Shown piece after piece: positions 33,804 through 47,000 of a DNA stretch of 64,000 nt. Every line of letters begins with the position of its first letter. The first letter of the stretch is position 1. The stretch spans positions 4,611,501-4,675,500 of the forward strand of contig JAHRBC010000005.1 in NCBI GenBank assembly GCA_022702545.1, in the 5' to 3' direction. The position numbers were made by a program, and so were the translations under genes. Source of the stretch: Phycomyces nitens (taxonomy: Eukaryota; Mucoromycota; Mucoromycetes; Mucorales; Phycomycetaceae). A model generated the notes under the pieces. That model saw only the letters and a list, made by a program, of their open reading frames with translations. It ran no database searches and had not been told where the DNA came from.

Positions 33804-35112
33804 TCAAGTGGCAGGAGTTGGTTCATTTTTCTCCTGGGCCGACTCTACCACATCCTGTTCTTCAGGAACAGGTTCCTTTACACTCTCTGTGGTACTAGTT
33901 GGCTCTTTTGGAGGGGATAATACAACAGTGTCTTTTGTCTCTGTAGCCACAGCTGGCCCTTTAATGCTTATTGGTTCTGCAATGCTTGGTGGCTCTGCAA
34001 TGCTTGGTGGCTCTGTGACTTGTGATTGTTTTGGATCCTCTGGTTCTATAGCACTTTCTGGCTCTGTTGATTCGGTTTGTTTTGGATCCATTGGCTCTGT
34101 AATGCCTGTTGGCTCTGCAGATCTAATTGGCTCTTGAGATACGGCTGGCTCAGTAGGTACAACTGGCTCATTATTTACAGCTGGTTCTGCAGATTCCACA
34201 GGCACTGTTGGCTCTGGGATCAATGTTGCCTGGGGCTGTGACGGTTGTAATTGGGTCTGCTGAATAGTTGGATCCTCCATGACTACTTCGCTGTATTGGT
34301 GAACTGAAGATTCAGAAGAAAGGATTGGTTTTGAAGCCAAAAGAGGTTCTTCTGGCATGGCCGGAATAATATCCTGATCAACGACCATTTCTGAATATGT
34401 CGTGGTGTATCCTGTCTCGGGTAAGGCTGGTTCATACACTGTCGCGTCCTCAGGCATCCCAAGTCTTGGATGGACATGAGGAATCGATGCAGGATGTCTA
34501 GAAGGATCATTGACATCGTCTACCATACTCTCGCCGTCCTCTTGATCAAGTACATTGTCAGGTTCCGCATCAGAAATGTCTTCGAGTAAAGGCGTGTGAG
34601 TACGACTGTCATCCTTTTCGTCAAGGAGCATGTGGTGTTGAAGGGCGGGCATGGGTGTGTCCTCTGACATTGTGGTGCCATCAAGAGTGTCTCCTTCATC
34701 CTAATTATACAGTTGAATAAAAAAAAAACATAAAAAGCATTCTGGCTGTCCTGTAAAAAAGAAAGAAAGAAAGAAAGAAAGATGCTATACCTTTTTAACA
34801 TCCACACTCTGATCAGGTTCTTCATCCTCATCCTCATCTTCAAATACAATAGGTCGATCGGCTAACAAGAATATTGAGTTGTGGTTCTATAGATTGATGC
34901 CAAGAATAATCCTACATTTGACCCATTTGAAAGTCTCATAGTTCTTTGAACGCGAATAAGGTGCCCATTTCTTGTCCCTGAGGTTGGATGAGTAATGATG
35001 ACACACTTGAATCCTATTTACCATGCTTGAACTGGTTGAGATAGTGCACGCGAAAGACGATCGTTGTCAGAGGAAATGTATTTTCGCTCACGGTAACGAC
35101 TATTGATAGACA
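33804..35112 (-). CDS. BCL7-like N-terminal domain protein with TEP-rich tail
   Basis: Four or five exons. The start is MSINSRYRERKYISSDNDRL. Splicing gives SQPVQAWDKKWAPYSRSKNY followed by ETFKWVK and SDRPIVFEDEDED. The WxKKWxxxx...FKWVK core resembles the BCL7 N-terminal region, a small subunit of SWI/SNF (BAF) complexes. The remaining ~280 residues are acidic and disordered with many EP/TEP/AEP units (ATLIPEPTVPVESAEP). The BCL7 assignment rests on that short motif alone, so it is moderate. The context supports it: RSC9, another SWI/SNF-class subunit, lies 5.4 kb away. Confidence 0.6.
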
Positions 35113-35856
35113 TTACAAAGATAAACAAGTAATATTATTCAACAACCGAATAAAACCACCGTTTTAAAATTGAGGGATAAAATAAAAATCTTTCAGACAA
35201 AAAAATAACAAAAAGAAAAAATAGCTATTAAATACATGATAATGTACAAGACTTTCTTTTATTCTTAAATCTAGTTTAAAGATTGAATTGAAACCCTTTT
35301 TTTTTATAATATATATATTTATATTTATATTGATAAAGGGAACAATACACGTCCAGAGCCATTTAAAGATACAAAATTGTACCATTTGATACATACATTC
35401 ATACATGTATTTTTATTTTGTACAAATCTTTTTTATTTTATATTTTATTTTTGTTCAAGAAAGACAAGATCCTTTTGGCTAATTAAAAGGTATTTTTTGG
35501 TCCTGCTCTTTACCATGTATATATATGTATATACATAAACCAAAAAACAAGAACAATGAGAGAAAGAGATTGATCAAAACAAAAAACAAAAAAAAACAAA
35601 AACAAAAAGAGCTATCAAAAGTCACGTAAGTAGAGGTCAAAATTACATTGCTATAAAAAACAACACTAGAAAAATACTTGCTTTTTTTCTTCTTCCTACT
35701 CTTCTTCTTACAATCTGCATTCACTCCTGTACGCACAGAGACAACAATTGAATATATACATATTCAAAAACCTGAGCTATTTTGTTAATGAGTTATATAG
35801 AAAGTAATAAAATTCAAGATATATCGAATAGACAATAAGAACAAGGAGATTGACCA
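35113..35856. other. Divergent promoter region, AT-rich
   Basis: Between the BCL7-like gene (minus) and the MYSM1-like gene (plus). Poly-A/T and TA runs; no coding signal. Two related chromatin genes could be co-regulated from here. Confidence 0.5.
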
Positions 35857-38350
35857 ATGGCTATCAAGAAAACCAAGCCAAGTGAGATGTCACAGGCTCA
35901 AGAGGAAGAAATGAGCTCAGCCCTCATTGCTCAATTGTTGGCAGAAGATGCAATGGCAGCCGGTGGAGAAGATTACTATGCCGAATATAGTAATGATGCA
36001 ACAGCATATCAGCAGTTTCATCACGAAGATCGTGACGGCAGTTATGCTGAAGATAGTGGAGATGATTCCTATGCTCCAAAACGAAACAATGCAAAAGGCA
36101 AAAGCAGAGGGCGCGGAAGACCCAAATCTACAAAGACTGAAGCATCAGGTAAACAAACCTCCTCCAAGGTGCACAATACTCTTGGACAATCTATAATTAA
36201 ATAAATACCAATCAGCTCGACGTGGGCGCAAGAGAAAGAGTGCCACAGAAGGGTCAGAGAGTGCCAATGAGCCCTTGTCTGGCCAAGAGGCAGCCGAATC
36301 GAAACCCACATTGGTCTCTGAACCCAATAATGACAATGTCCTTCCAGAGATAACCAATGAGGCTACAGAAGCCATAGTCCCTGCTGGATCCCCAACCGAG
36401 GAATCGACGATTGTTGGAAAGCCATTATCAAAGAAGCCAAGACGTCCTGTACCCGAGGGATTCAATACTGGTGTCTATTCAGAAGAGGAAGAACGACGAT
36501 TTGTCGAAGGGTTAGAATTGTTTGGGCGTGAATGGATAAAGGCAAGTTGGTTAATGCATGCCAGAGATAAAACTGGGGTTAATGGCTTTAACTCTGTGTG
36601 TGTAGGTTGCGGCTCATATTGCCACTAGGGATCCCAATTCGATCCGTAGCCATGCCCAGAAGCATCTAATCAAATTGTATCGAGATAGGATCCCATTGCC
36701 TGAAAAAGTAGAGTGTTGATAATAATCAAACTTTGAGTCTAATGTTCATGGTCTAGGTAAGATTGACAGGCGAAGGTTATACGTTATCCGGCAAACCTCT
36801 GGATCCAAACTCGTCTGCGGCCAAACCGTACCTGATCCGTACCAGCTCTATCGATAGCCCTGTTATTCCAATCCCACCAAAAGTAGAGATGATGGATGTG
36901 GATTCAGAGGCAATCAGTACAGAGAACCAGCCGGTTCCACACACAGAGACAGAGAGTACTAAAAAGTCCCCAAAACCAAGCACCCCTGCCAGTGCCGTAC
37001 TGGCTTCAACAACAGAAGCACCCAAACGAGTACCATCACCAGTATCGAATCTAGGCCAAATCAAGGACACAGAGCCCAAAGTAGAGAGCAATCTAATGCA
37101 AGTACATAGACCACTGTGTGTATTTGTCCATCTTTCTAATCTGCCCTCATCCTTACGCTTTCCAAAAGGCCAAAAGAATCGTTTGAGCGTCGTGAACGGA
37201 TTCCTTCAGCATACGATGAAAACGGACGAACGACGTACTCCAAGTCTCGACTACGCCAACCCACCGATCGAAGTTCTGTGACATATAGCCAATTGAACAA
37301 AGACGAGTAAGATCATGCTTGTGTGGATGGATGATCCTCATAACTGGATGGCTACATGTGTGCATGGATTAGCGACCCGTTGACAATGGTCAAGTGCGAA
37401 CCCTACAGTGGCAAGCCTGGTTCGAATGGTTATGGTGCCCAGCCCTTTGAGATCTCTGTCCACTCCAACGTCTTGCTTTCCATGGACTTTCATGCCCACC
37501 TCATGACAACCGAGATTATTGGCTTTCTGGCTGGCGAGTGGGACAGCACTCGAAAACGTAAGTGTGTCTATTGACGGTTCCAAAGTATGATAATATTTTT
37601 GCTTTCTAGACATGTGCATTCGAGAGGCCTATCCATGTAGATCACTTAATACTGGACAGAATGATGTGAACGTGGAGATGGACCCAACCAGTGCAATCGA
37701 GACACGACAGTTGATTGAAGAAAAGAACATGACGGTAGTAGGATGGTACCACTCTCATCCTACCTTTATTCCAGATCCTAGCCTGGTCGACATTGAAAAC
37801 CAAAACAATTACCAAGTGCTGTGCCGTGAGACTTGCGACCATGAGCAACAAGGCCAATTCAAACAGACAATTGAGCCATTTGTTGGTGCGATCGTTGGTC
37901 CTTATGACCCTCGCTTGCCTGGATCAGCCTCGGTTATAAACTGGTTTTGTGTCGGCAATGGGCCTGAAGATCGTGGGATGCCCAAGAGGCTGATTTATGA
38001 GCTTGAGCAAGACGAATGTTTATCCAAGGAACACGAGGACCGTATGGTAAGTTGTTATTAATCGAGTAATACACGAGATGGATCGGTGGCCTTTTAACTA
38101 TAATAAATTTGCGTAGTTACAATTGTTGGAGATCTACAAGAAATCTCCAGAAAAGGTGGATTTTGGAGATTTCTGGCGTCAGGATGCCATGGAAACAAAG
38201 CTAAAGAAGCTTCTCCGTAGTTTGGGAGCCCGTATGCCGTGGGTGCAAAGGAAGTTGAGCGAAAAGGCTCGATGTGAAGACACGGCTATGGATATTGATG
38301 AGTTTGAGCCTTTCCTGGAGAAGCTTCAGACGGTGTTGATTAGCTGGTGA
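35857..38350 (+). CDS. MYSM1-like SANT/MPN metalloprotease (histone H2A deubiquitinase)
   Basis: Two signature domains. A Myb/SANT-like domain spans the splice at about 36541: YSEEEERRFVEGLELFGREW then VAAHIATRDPNSIRSHAQKH, with the SHAQK motif. A C-terminal MPN domain opens ISVHSNVLLSMDFHAHL and EIIGFLAGEWD and has a complete JAMM zinc site: VVGWYHSHPTFIPDPSLVD. All metal ligands (distal Glu, HxH, Asp) are present, so it should be active. Together they match MYSM1/2A-DUB, which removes ubiquitin from histone H2A. There is no clear SWIRM domain between them; the linker is acidic and Ser/Pro-rich. About eight exons, one joining KDDPLTMVKCEPYSG after removing 37309-37369. Stop at 38348-38350. 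Confidence 0.85.
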
Positions 38351-38483
38351 TTTGAAATTAAAGTGATATAGTTTGATAGAACTCTCTCTCTCTCTGCGGC
38401 ACAATATACACTTGTTTATTTTCTACTTGAAAAAAAGAAAATGTATATTTTAATGGTATCTAATGAACAGTCTTTTTTTTGGC

Positions 38484-39243
38484 TCAATTGAGTAGAGTGT
38501 TGATCTGCATCTTGTGCAAGTCTCTGGCAATTGAAGGGGCAGGAATACTAAACAATCTCTTGGATTCATTTAGACAGGGCATATTGGTCTGATCTGGCCT
38601 TTTATCTGATCGGATAAATGATTCCTGTCTTTCTTTTAATGGCTTTTGCTGTCTCATTGAGGCAGGACTACCCTTTATGAATACACCAGATTTGAATTTG
38701 ACCAAATATTTTGGATCAACCACCCAGTAACCCCCCTTGCCTCGACTCGGCCAGCCGTCCAGTTCTGACTTGGGGATCTTTTTAAAGCATTTGTTCAATG
38801 AGAGGTTGTGCCGAATGGTATTCTGCAATATAAAAATAGCTCATCAAAATATTGTTCTTTATATGAATTTCTTTAAATTAATTTATAGCTATATATAACA
38901 AACAAATTACCTGCCAGCCCGTATCTCCCTCGGTATAAAGCGTTGGATAATTGTCAGTAATCCACTTGTAAATATCCTGTAAGGTCAGTCTCTCTTGCTC
39001 AGACGCAAGTATCGCCTGTGCAATCAAGGATGAATAAGAGAACGGCGGCCTGCGTCGTTTACGGGGAGACTTTTGGATATTGGTGGTTAATAAAGGTGGT
39101 CGATTGATTGAAGGTTCTGAATCCAGTCCTGTCAAAGACAGATGGAGGTCATGGCGTGTTAAGGTTTCTGGTTTGGAATGCGACCATGGCATGCAGGAAT
39201 CTGCCTTGACTGTCCTTGAGTGCTGAGAATTAGGTAAAGCCAT
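38484..39243 (-). CDS. Forkhead (FOX) transcription factor, short
   Basis: Two-exon gene of about 220 residues. The forkhead DNA-binding domain begins [18 protein letters not shown] and continues [17 protein letters not shown]. The conserved recognition helix is completed across the intron: [19 protein letters not shown]. The wing follows as [17 protein letters not shown] basic stretch (KSPRKRRR) precedes the domain and likely serves as a nuclear signal. Little sequence flanks the domain, so no activation or FHA domain is visible. It converges on the MYSM1-like gene with 133 bases between the stops. Confidence 0.9.
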
Positions 39244-40486
39244 TCATTCAAGCCAAGCGAGCAAATAAAAAAAAAGAAGAAGAAGATGTATATATATAAA
39301 TATATATATATATATGAATATATAAAAGAGCAAATAAAATAAAGGGGGAGAGCAGTTATGCGTTTTTACTCTTATGACATGTTATCTCTCCCAAGCCATT
39401 TGTACACCAAAATCCACATTTAATTTAATTGTCCGCTAATCTCAGTAACAAACAAATTCAAATTGGACAATAGAGTATTAACGGCCGAATTTCGGACCAA
39501 TCACAATCGCTTCTCAGGTAGCTCTTGCAAATCAGTGATAAATAAGCTTACAAGTTCTTGGCTGCCTTTATACCAGCTCCAGAGATGATCTAAAAGATGT
39601 TTTTTTTTATTCTTCTTCAGTCCATGTTCGCTAGGCCGGCCCTTGTTTTATAAAGAGAAAGAGTGCTGCTCTGAACCTTTGATTTTTGAAAACAGGTTTG
39701 AGGATATTGAATCGTAAAGGCTCTGTTGCACTGCAAAACCTTTCTTTCTTTCTTTTTATTTTATTTTACGCTTGCTCACAATATAAAGGGCAAAGATGAA
39801 TCCGAATCATATAAATCATCTTTAGCTCATAGAAATGCTCCAGAGAATCATTTGCTATAGAAGAAGAAGGTTTGTTCCTAGTGTTTGGCACATTTATAAA
39901 GAAATTTGACGCTTTGTTTCTACATCCCGGTCGGAAAGCGGCTTTCACGGCTGCAAGTGGATTAAACACTAGAGTTCAATAAACTTTCTCCTTTTAAACC
40001 CAAGAAATATAATTTATAGATCACCGTTATAGCCAATATACCAATTATTATATTAATTGTATATAAATAAGCATACAACCTATAAGTTTGGATCAATTGG
40101 GCTAGAAATGGCAATTCAACAAGAGATTCTCCTTTAGATAATATAATGTGCATCTCCTTTATTCATATGCACATTTTCATTGTTCTCCAAATGTCTCTTT
40201 TATTTATACATGTATGAAAAAAATATTATTGTTATAATAATAATCTGTAAATACCAAAAAAATAAGAAGAAGAAGAAGAAGAAAGATAATGATAATGATA
40301 ATGATAATGATGAAAATATGTACAAGCAGTAGAGCATAATCTACGTCACATTAACCAAGCCACCTAGTCCCGACGGGTTATCTCCAAAAGTAGAAAGACA
40401 GCTAAAGCCGATTCCAACTTTTTTTTTTATAAAAGTACCAGCCGAATCGTCTAATAATACTATAAAACGACCCGAGATCAAGCTCC
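39244..40486. other. Intergenic region; possible small membrane-protein fragment
   Basis: Holds the forkhead promoter (CCAAT-like ACCAATCAC at 39497), several microsatellites (GAA at 40266-40283, GATAAT at 40285-40310) and two overlapping minus-strand frames (40153-39962 and 39969-39766). The first encodes one hydrophobic segment (INIIIGILAITVIYKLYFLG). They are offset by one frame and I cannot show they form a gene. Confidence 0.35.
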
Positions 40487-43351
40487 ATGGCGAGGTTGAC
40501 TGACGCGATTGCGAGAACAAACGAGTATGTCAGCTTCATAAAGGCCCTTCAGGACTTTCACAACAGAAAAGGGTAAGACTTGTCAAGTGCAACGGCTTTT
40601 TCTTTTTCTAACCACAAACAACTCTTAGCACAAGATTGCAAGCCGAACCTGTATTGGGTGGAAAAAAGCTAGACCTATTGAAGATATACCAAGTAGTCAA
40701 TATTGCTGGTGGTTTTGAAGAAGTAGGAAATTTATTATTCTCTAATTTTTTGACATTTTTTCTGCATATGCTTATTTTATTTTTTATTTTTCAAGGTGAC
40801 AAAAAACAGAGGCTGGAAACAAGTCGGGGATAGCTTTGGCTTCCCATCAACCTGTACGAACAGCGCCTATATTCTAAAGGGCCTCTATATTCGCAACCTT
40901 GTAAGATTCTTGAACCCGATATATCTTTCTTATTGGTTGATTATGCAAGTTCTTCTGATGGCTTAGTACATAATTCAATTTAAAAATTATATATACAAAA
41001 ATTTAGCTTGGATGGGAAGAAGAAAAGGTCTGGGGAAAAGTATGGGTTCCTCCTCAGGAACTATATGGTCCGGCTGCACACAAACCATGGACACTGGCAG
41101 GCACTTCATATCGCAAAAAGAGACGTAAGTAAATACTATCCAAGCAAGCTTAAAATCAATTGACATGAAAATAAAGTGGCCCAGGAATCATCAATGTCAT
41201 CCTCAGATAACAGCCACCCTAAAAATGACACCAATTCAAAGAGGCCTCGCATAGACTCTGTCCAAACTGTAACATATAATGATCCCACTCAGAAACCACA
41301 TCCACAACCAGAACAAGTATCAAAAAACGACCTACAGGAAACCCAAACAGGTAACGATTGGCTTGTCAGGGCACTCGATATTAACCATTGATGCTCTTAG
41401 CAAACAAATTTGATGCAAACACCAAGCAAAGAGTCTTGTTCGCATTGCAGTTTGGGACCGAAAAGAAGATTGAATGGGCACTAGATTATATCTTGACTGT
41501 ATCTTTTGAATGGACCGACCATCTTCAATTGAATACAACCCCAATCTTACTCGACATGCTGGTTGGTCTTGCCTCACCCTCTCTTAAACAACGACCTGTG
41601 GACGGAAAGATAGTCAAGCCAGAAGGAGACAATCAAAACGATACAATATTCGACATTATGAACAAAACCCTAAACATAAAGATCATAGACGAGGCCACTC
41701 AGAACTCACCCACACCCCTCAAACGCATCCTAAAAATCCTACACATCATCCGCAATTTCTCACTGGTCGATATCAATACACCACTCTTGGCTAGCAGCAT
41801 AAGGCTCAATGATATGCTACTCAATTGCCTCGAGTTATCCCTCGATCCAGATTACCTTGAGTTGGGCCGACAAAGCATCGACATCCTGGTGAATATTGCA
41901 TCCACAGCCCCTCTGGCTGGTCCTACAGACGCCTATATATCTTGCCTAGCAAATCTTATCGACTCCCCAGACCGCCATCTCATAATTGGCTCAGTTCGCA
42001 CCCTGACTACCATGGCCCAGAATGATATCAATCGTGAATACCTTGGGGTTAAACTTATCCCTCGCGTTACGTCTAGGATCATTCAACTCTTGCTGTCAAA
42101 TGATGAAGAATTGATCGGTACCATTCTTGAATATCTTTATCAGCATGCACTTGTCTCGGAAATCTTTTGTTCTCAACTCTTGATTGCTCATTCAGGGGCC
42201 TATGTCGGTCTGCTAGTGTCGCTCTTGTCCTTTCGGTCAAAGTTCTTTTGTCCAAAAATTGTCCGCGATGACACTGAATTTCTCTTTCAACCACAGAATT
42301 CACTTTCTCCGAGTACTGGCTCAATGTCGTCCATGTTTTGTTCATCCAATGTGCCGTATATGCCAAATTTGAGTGCATATCAGAAACTTGATGAGCCATA
42401 TCGATGTCTGGGGTGGTACGTATATCGTATTATATACATTAATACAATCAAGACAATTGATCATCCTTTTAAGAAATATTAACTGTGGAAATGTCATAGG
42501 CTAAAAGACAAATTTCAAGTGGCAGACCCAAGCAGTGTGGTGTCTTTAGACGACATGTACCTCCTTTATGAATCTCGATTTGGCCTAGAAAAGGCGCTTA
42601 AAATGAAGGACTTTTACACAGTCTTGAAGATTGCGTTTCCAAGTTCACCTAGTACAATAACAGGAGACCAAGAGCAATCTACTACGATGCCGGTTGTGGA
42701 AGGTCTATTTGTGCGTGGAATACAGATTAGTCTTAGTATTCTTCAGGACGGTAAGATTTTTGTTTAAAAGATAGTCTTGTACTGAAACCCTGTATTATAG
42801 ACTCTACTGTATTCTGTCAGTGGGAGAACTGTACATTGTCATTTGATGATGAAGTCTTGCTTCACCAGCATGTATTGAATGATCATTCAAAACCTGCCCA
42901 TACTGCTCCAGTCGATACAAAGCCTCAACCCTGTGCAAATACACCGGAATCATTGACAGACAAAGATGCACTTATAACTCATCTATCGAGCCAGGTCAAT
43001 AAGCACAACAATCTAGACGAGAAAGAAATTGAAGTTAAAGCAGAAGATGAGGATAAAACCAATATTTGCAAACCAAAAGACATCAACTATGATTCACTGC
43101 AACAACCACTTACACCAGTGTCTGTCACCAGCTCGCCAGTCTCACCAAACCCGGCATACTTGAACACTGATGGCTCAGATATCAAGGGTGTGGCACTAGT
43201 AGCCATTCATCTCCTGAGATTGCTTTCTCAACACACACAAAGTCAACCTTACTTTACGCCTTACGAAAAAGACTTGACGACATTGGCTGAACAGAAACCA
43301 AAGCTCGCATTTCATATTTGGTCAATGTTTGGTACCTTTACTCTTGCATAA
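40487..43351 (+). CDS. RSC9: RSC9/ARID2-like chromatin-remodelling subunit
   Basis: Subunit of an RSC/PBAF-type SWI/SNF remodeller. The ARID domain is spread over three or four short exons: FIKALQDFHNRKG, then LDLLKIYQVVNIAGGFEEV and TKNRGWKQVGDSFGFPS. A large armadillo-like helical region follows (41400-42417). Then a split RFX-type winged helix reads CLGWLKDKFQVADPSSVVSL, as in ARID2 and Rsc9. A single C2H2 finger (CQWENCTLSFDDEVLLHQHV, 42819-42880) follows. About eight introns; start ATG at 40487 in CCATGG context. The last exon ends TAA at 43349-43351, directly followed by ATG. Confidence 0.9.
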
Positions 43352-43564
43352 ATGAAACAACCTCCACCACCGGCATCAAAACCAAATAACATTATACATC
43401 AACAACAAAAGAGTTCAAAAGAAAAAAAGAAAACCTTGATCGGATCGCTTCTTGTTGGTCTGGCACTGATCTGTAGATATTTTACCAACAATTTTGATTC
43501 TCTCTATCTTTTGATTTTTATCCTTTCAGCACATGTGTTTCTTCTATACTGGTCAAATATATAA
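43352..43564 (+). CDS. In-frame 70-codon frame after the RSC9 stop (possible smORF or readthrough)
   Basis: ATG directly abuts the RSC9 stop, in the same frame (TAA-ATG). The peptide starts MKQPPPPASKPNN and ends in a hydrophobic segment (SLYLLIFILSAHVFLLYWS), preceded by SSKEKKKTLIGSLLVGLAL. As a separate cistron it would need re-initiation; as readthrough it would add a membrane tail to RSC9. It may just be 3' UTR. Low confidence as a gene. Confidence 0.25.
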   Translation: MKQPPPPASKPNNIIHQQQKSSKEKKKTLIGSLLVGLALICRYFTNNFDSLYLLIFILSAHVFLLYWSNI

Positions 43565-44013
43565 GACTTTGGAGGAAAGGCAAAAGCAAATCATGTATTT
43601 AAAGAAAGTTTTATTAAAACAAAAATTGAAAGCATACAAAAAAAAACGGTTTCTTTAACATCTTATATTCAGCATTAGTCTCTTGGCCAGTCCGTTATTA
43701 TTATTACCATTTAGGCCTCATTGGTTTCTAGGATGCAAAATAAATAGTTAAACTGCATTTTTAGTATATATATATATATAAAATGTCGAATCAATTTAGA
43801 AAAGGCTCATCCTTTGTCTACAATACTTGACCAGGCTACTAGAGCCATCTACTGTTCTTTAGCAGACCAAGAATCACAAAGCCGCAGACAAAACGCTCGG
43901 ATTCATGTTACTTTTAACAATAAAGGAAACAAAATAAAAAGGTCTAATTTTTTTAATATTGGATTGAATATAAAATAAAAATAAAATCAAAATATATGTA
44001 TATACAAAAAGTT
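43565..44013. other. Convergent 3' region between RSC9 and UTP20
   Basis: AT-rich, with poly-A stretches near 43620-43645 and a TA run near 43770. Nothing else recognised. Confidence 0.5.
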
Positions 44014-47000
44014 CTAATGGAAACGAGTACGCTTGCGGTCTCTGTTCTTTTGCTGCTTCAGAATCTTGCGTTTGGCTGCAAGTTCAGGATTAACAACAGC
44101 CTATAAAAAACGAATCAGTCAAAAATATCCTCCACAATGGCCAAGTTATAAACTATACCTCAATAGCCAGCTTAGCTTTACGCTCTTCCTTGGTCTTTGT
44201 AACCTTTTGGCGAACGCGCTGATAGGCAGCAAAGTAAACAGTTGTACCAGCCTTCTTTTGGATCATTCCGAGAACTTCGTTACCAAACTGCTTCAACTCG
44301 ACTATTTTACACACACAATATAAGTATATCTGCTTTTACCAAGACAACATTGATTTCTACCAGCAGTCTAAATGTACTTACCAGATTGTTCATCTTTGGA
44401 GTTGGCATCGTTTACAACATAGTAGAGAGGAGTAATGACGGGCAAAAGATAGGGAGCAAGGTTTTCTGATGGGATGAAATTGCACATTGCTGCAAACCAT
44501 TTGAAAGCCGAGGAGCACTAGAATGTCAATCGGTAAATATACACAATAACCAACATATATATATGTATAGACAACTCACCAACAAAAAGTTCTTTTGTCT
44601 CTTCATAGCAGCACCACGAATTGTGAAAGAGATACGACGGAAAAGCCAGTTGAGAGAGCGCTTTGAAGAAGACTCGTCAAGCTTAGCCTCGATCTCGGTA
44701 TCCACGCCCTCATTCTCCTTTTCCTCTTCGTCTGGCTTTTCTTCCAATCGCTCATCGACATCTTCCTCTGCGGAAAGGTAATACATACTTTTACCAATGA
44801 AGAATAAGTTCTTGACAATTTGGTTTGCTTGGTCTTCTGTCAGATGTTTGCTCTTCATTTGCTCAACAAAGTTGACAGAAAGCGTGCGCAATGTCTCGAG
44901 TGTCAGATATGAGCTCTGATCGTCACCAGTAGTTGTTCGGCGAGTCTCGGGATCAATGTTGGCAAAGTAAACACCATAAAGTCTTGCTGCTGAGGCACGG
45001 ATCCAGGTGTGAGGGTGCAGGAGGACTTGCTCCATTCCCTTCCATACGCTCATTGTTCCAGGGGCATAAATAAGCTTGGGGAATGTCTTGGCCAATTTTG
45101 CAAATGTGTTGAGAGCATAGTACCCGACTTCCCATTCAATATCACCATCAACGTCCATTGTATTATCCTCTTCATCAGAGTCCATCAAGGTCTCGATTTG
45201 TTCGCGTGTAACCTCCAACATACGGGTCAGCTTCTCAATAAGCTTGGGGGCCTGAGAGCGCATATTTTCTCCAAAAGTGTCAATCACCAAACCGTAAACC
45301 TGGCATCCTGCGCGTTGTAAGTTGGCCTTGTCAGAATCCAACCAGGTATTGAGCAGTTTGTAGATTGTCTTCATACGATCTTCGCTACGTTCCAGAAGCG
45401 CCTTGATGAGAGCTGCTGCCATTTCACGGCATTTGGCTGATTCATCGTTTACTAGACGCATCACAAGAGCCAAGAAGATGGATTCAGAAAATTCTTCAAG
45501 AACAGCATCACCAAACTTGGCAATAATATGGTGCAGGAGCTCCATGATGGATTCACGGCCATTTTCATACACATATTCAAGGTTCTTGATGATAAAGCTC
45601 ATCTGGGTCTTCAGACGTCCACGTCCCTGGGGATAGTCCATCAAGAAAAGGAAGTATACAGAACGGGCCTGTTCACGTATCTCCTTGGCTTGGTTGGTGA
45701 CCATGATGTTTGACACGAGGTCCATCAGATCATACATCTCTGGTGCCATGAATTTACGCATAAGAATTGCACGAACAAGGGAGAATACGGTACTCTGTCT
45801 GTCAGGTTCTTCCATGTCGGGTCGAACAATGTTCAAGAGATAAGTGAGCTGCTGCTCAGTCAGAGTCGATTGCTTTGTGTCACGGATACAAATGGTCAAG
45901 AGCTTGATACAGGCCTGGGCCAGCTTGGAGTGTGTGTTTCCGGTAGATTTGATCAAAGCAAAGGTACGCTTGACAATGACGGGCACGGACTCAGGGACAG
46001 AGGGCAAGGGGAGAGTGATTATGATACACATAATTTTGGAAGCCAAAATCACGTTTGTGGTCTGGTTAGAGTAAAGGGTGTTGCCAATCACATCTACAAA
46101 CTTGTCGAGTTGTTCCTTGTATTCTTCAGTCTTGAAAATAGACTTGTTCTTGCGAAGGGCAGTGTACAGCAAGCTCAAACCAAAGTATACAAAACGATGG
46201 ACGTTGGCACGATAATAGTCTACAGTCTCGACCACATTGCGTTTCATCTGGACCTCAAAATTCTTTTCTTTTTGGGTCTTGGAGACCTTTGTCTTTGTCT
46301 TGATCTTGAATGTTTCTACATTCTCAGAAATCAACCCATAGGCAAAATCCAAAAGTTCTTGGGACTCAAACTCGGGGTTGTTGACCAAGCCTGTGGCAAT
46401 TCTTGACAGAATATCATCGACCTTTTTCAGAATCTTGAGACTCTCTGTCTCAGACATAATATCCTTGAGAGGCATCAACAATATGCCAATGTTCTTGAAA
46501 TGGACAATCTTGGCCAAAAGCTCAAAGGTAGCCGGACTCTTGTTGCTGCGAGCTTCCATAGTCTTACCAGTCATCTCGTCGCTATCCTTTTCTTGACCAA
46601 TGCTACCAAAGACATCGCTAACCAACAGACCCACAATATCACCCATGCAGTAGTCAAGCTGGCCAACCTCGAGACGAGGCATCATATCGTTGATCAACAC
46701 GTTGACGGTGAAACCAAGGACATGGAGTTCGTAACCGCGCTGGAGCGAGGTTTTGAGTTCTTTGATGATAAACGAAAAGTATGAAGGACCCAAGAAAGCA
46801 TTAATCTTGACAATTGTTTCGCGAGTCATGTCACGGACATCTTGAGCACGACTGCGAAGGATCTGGCACATGTTAGTCAACAAGGCGGGTAGGTTAAGTC
46901 GCATGGAGCGTTCGGGTAAAGCACGGAGAAGCTTGGCGATACCCAGAGCGACAGGCACACGCACCAAGACAGACTTTTTGCTCTTGTGGTTATTTAAATA

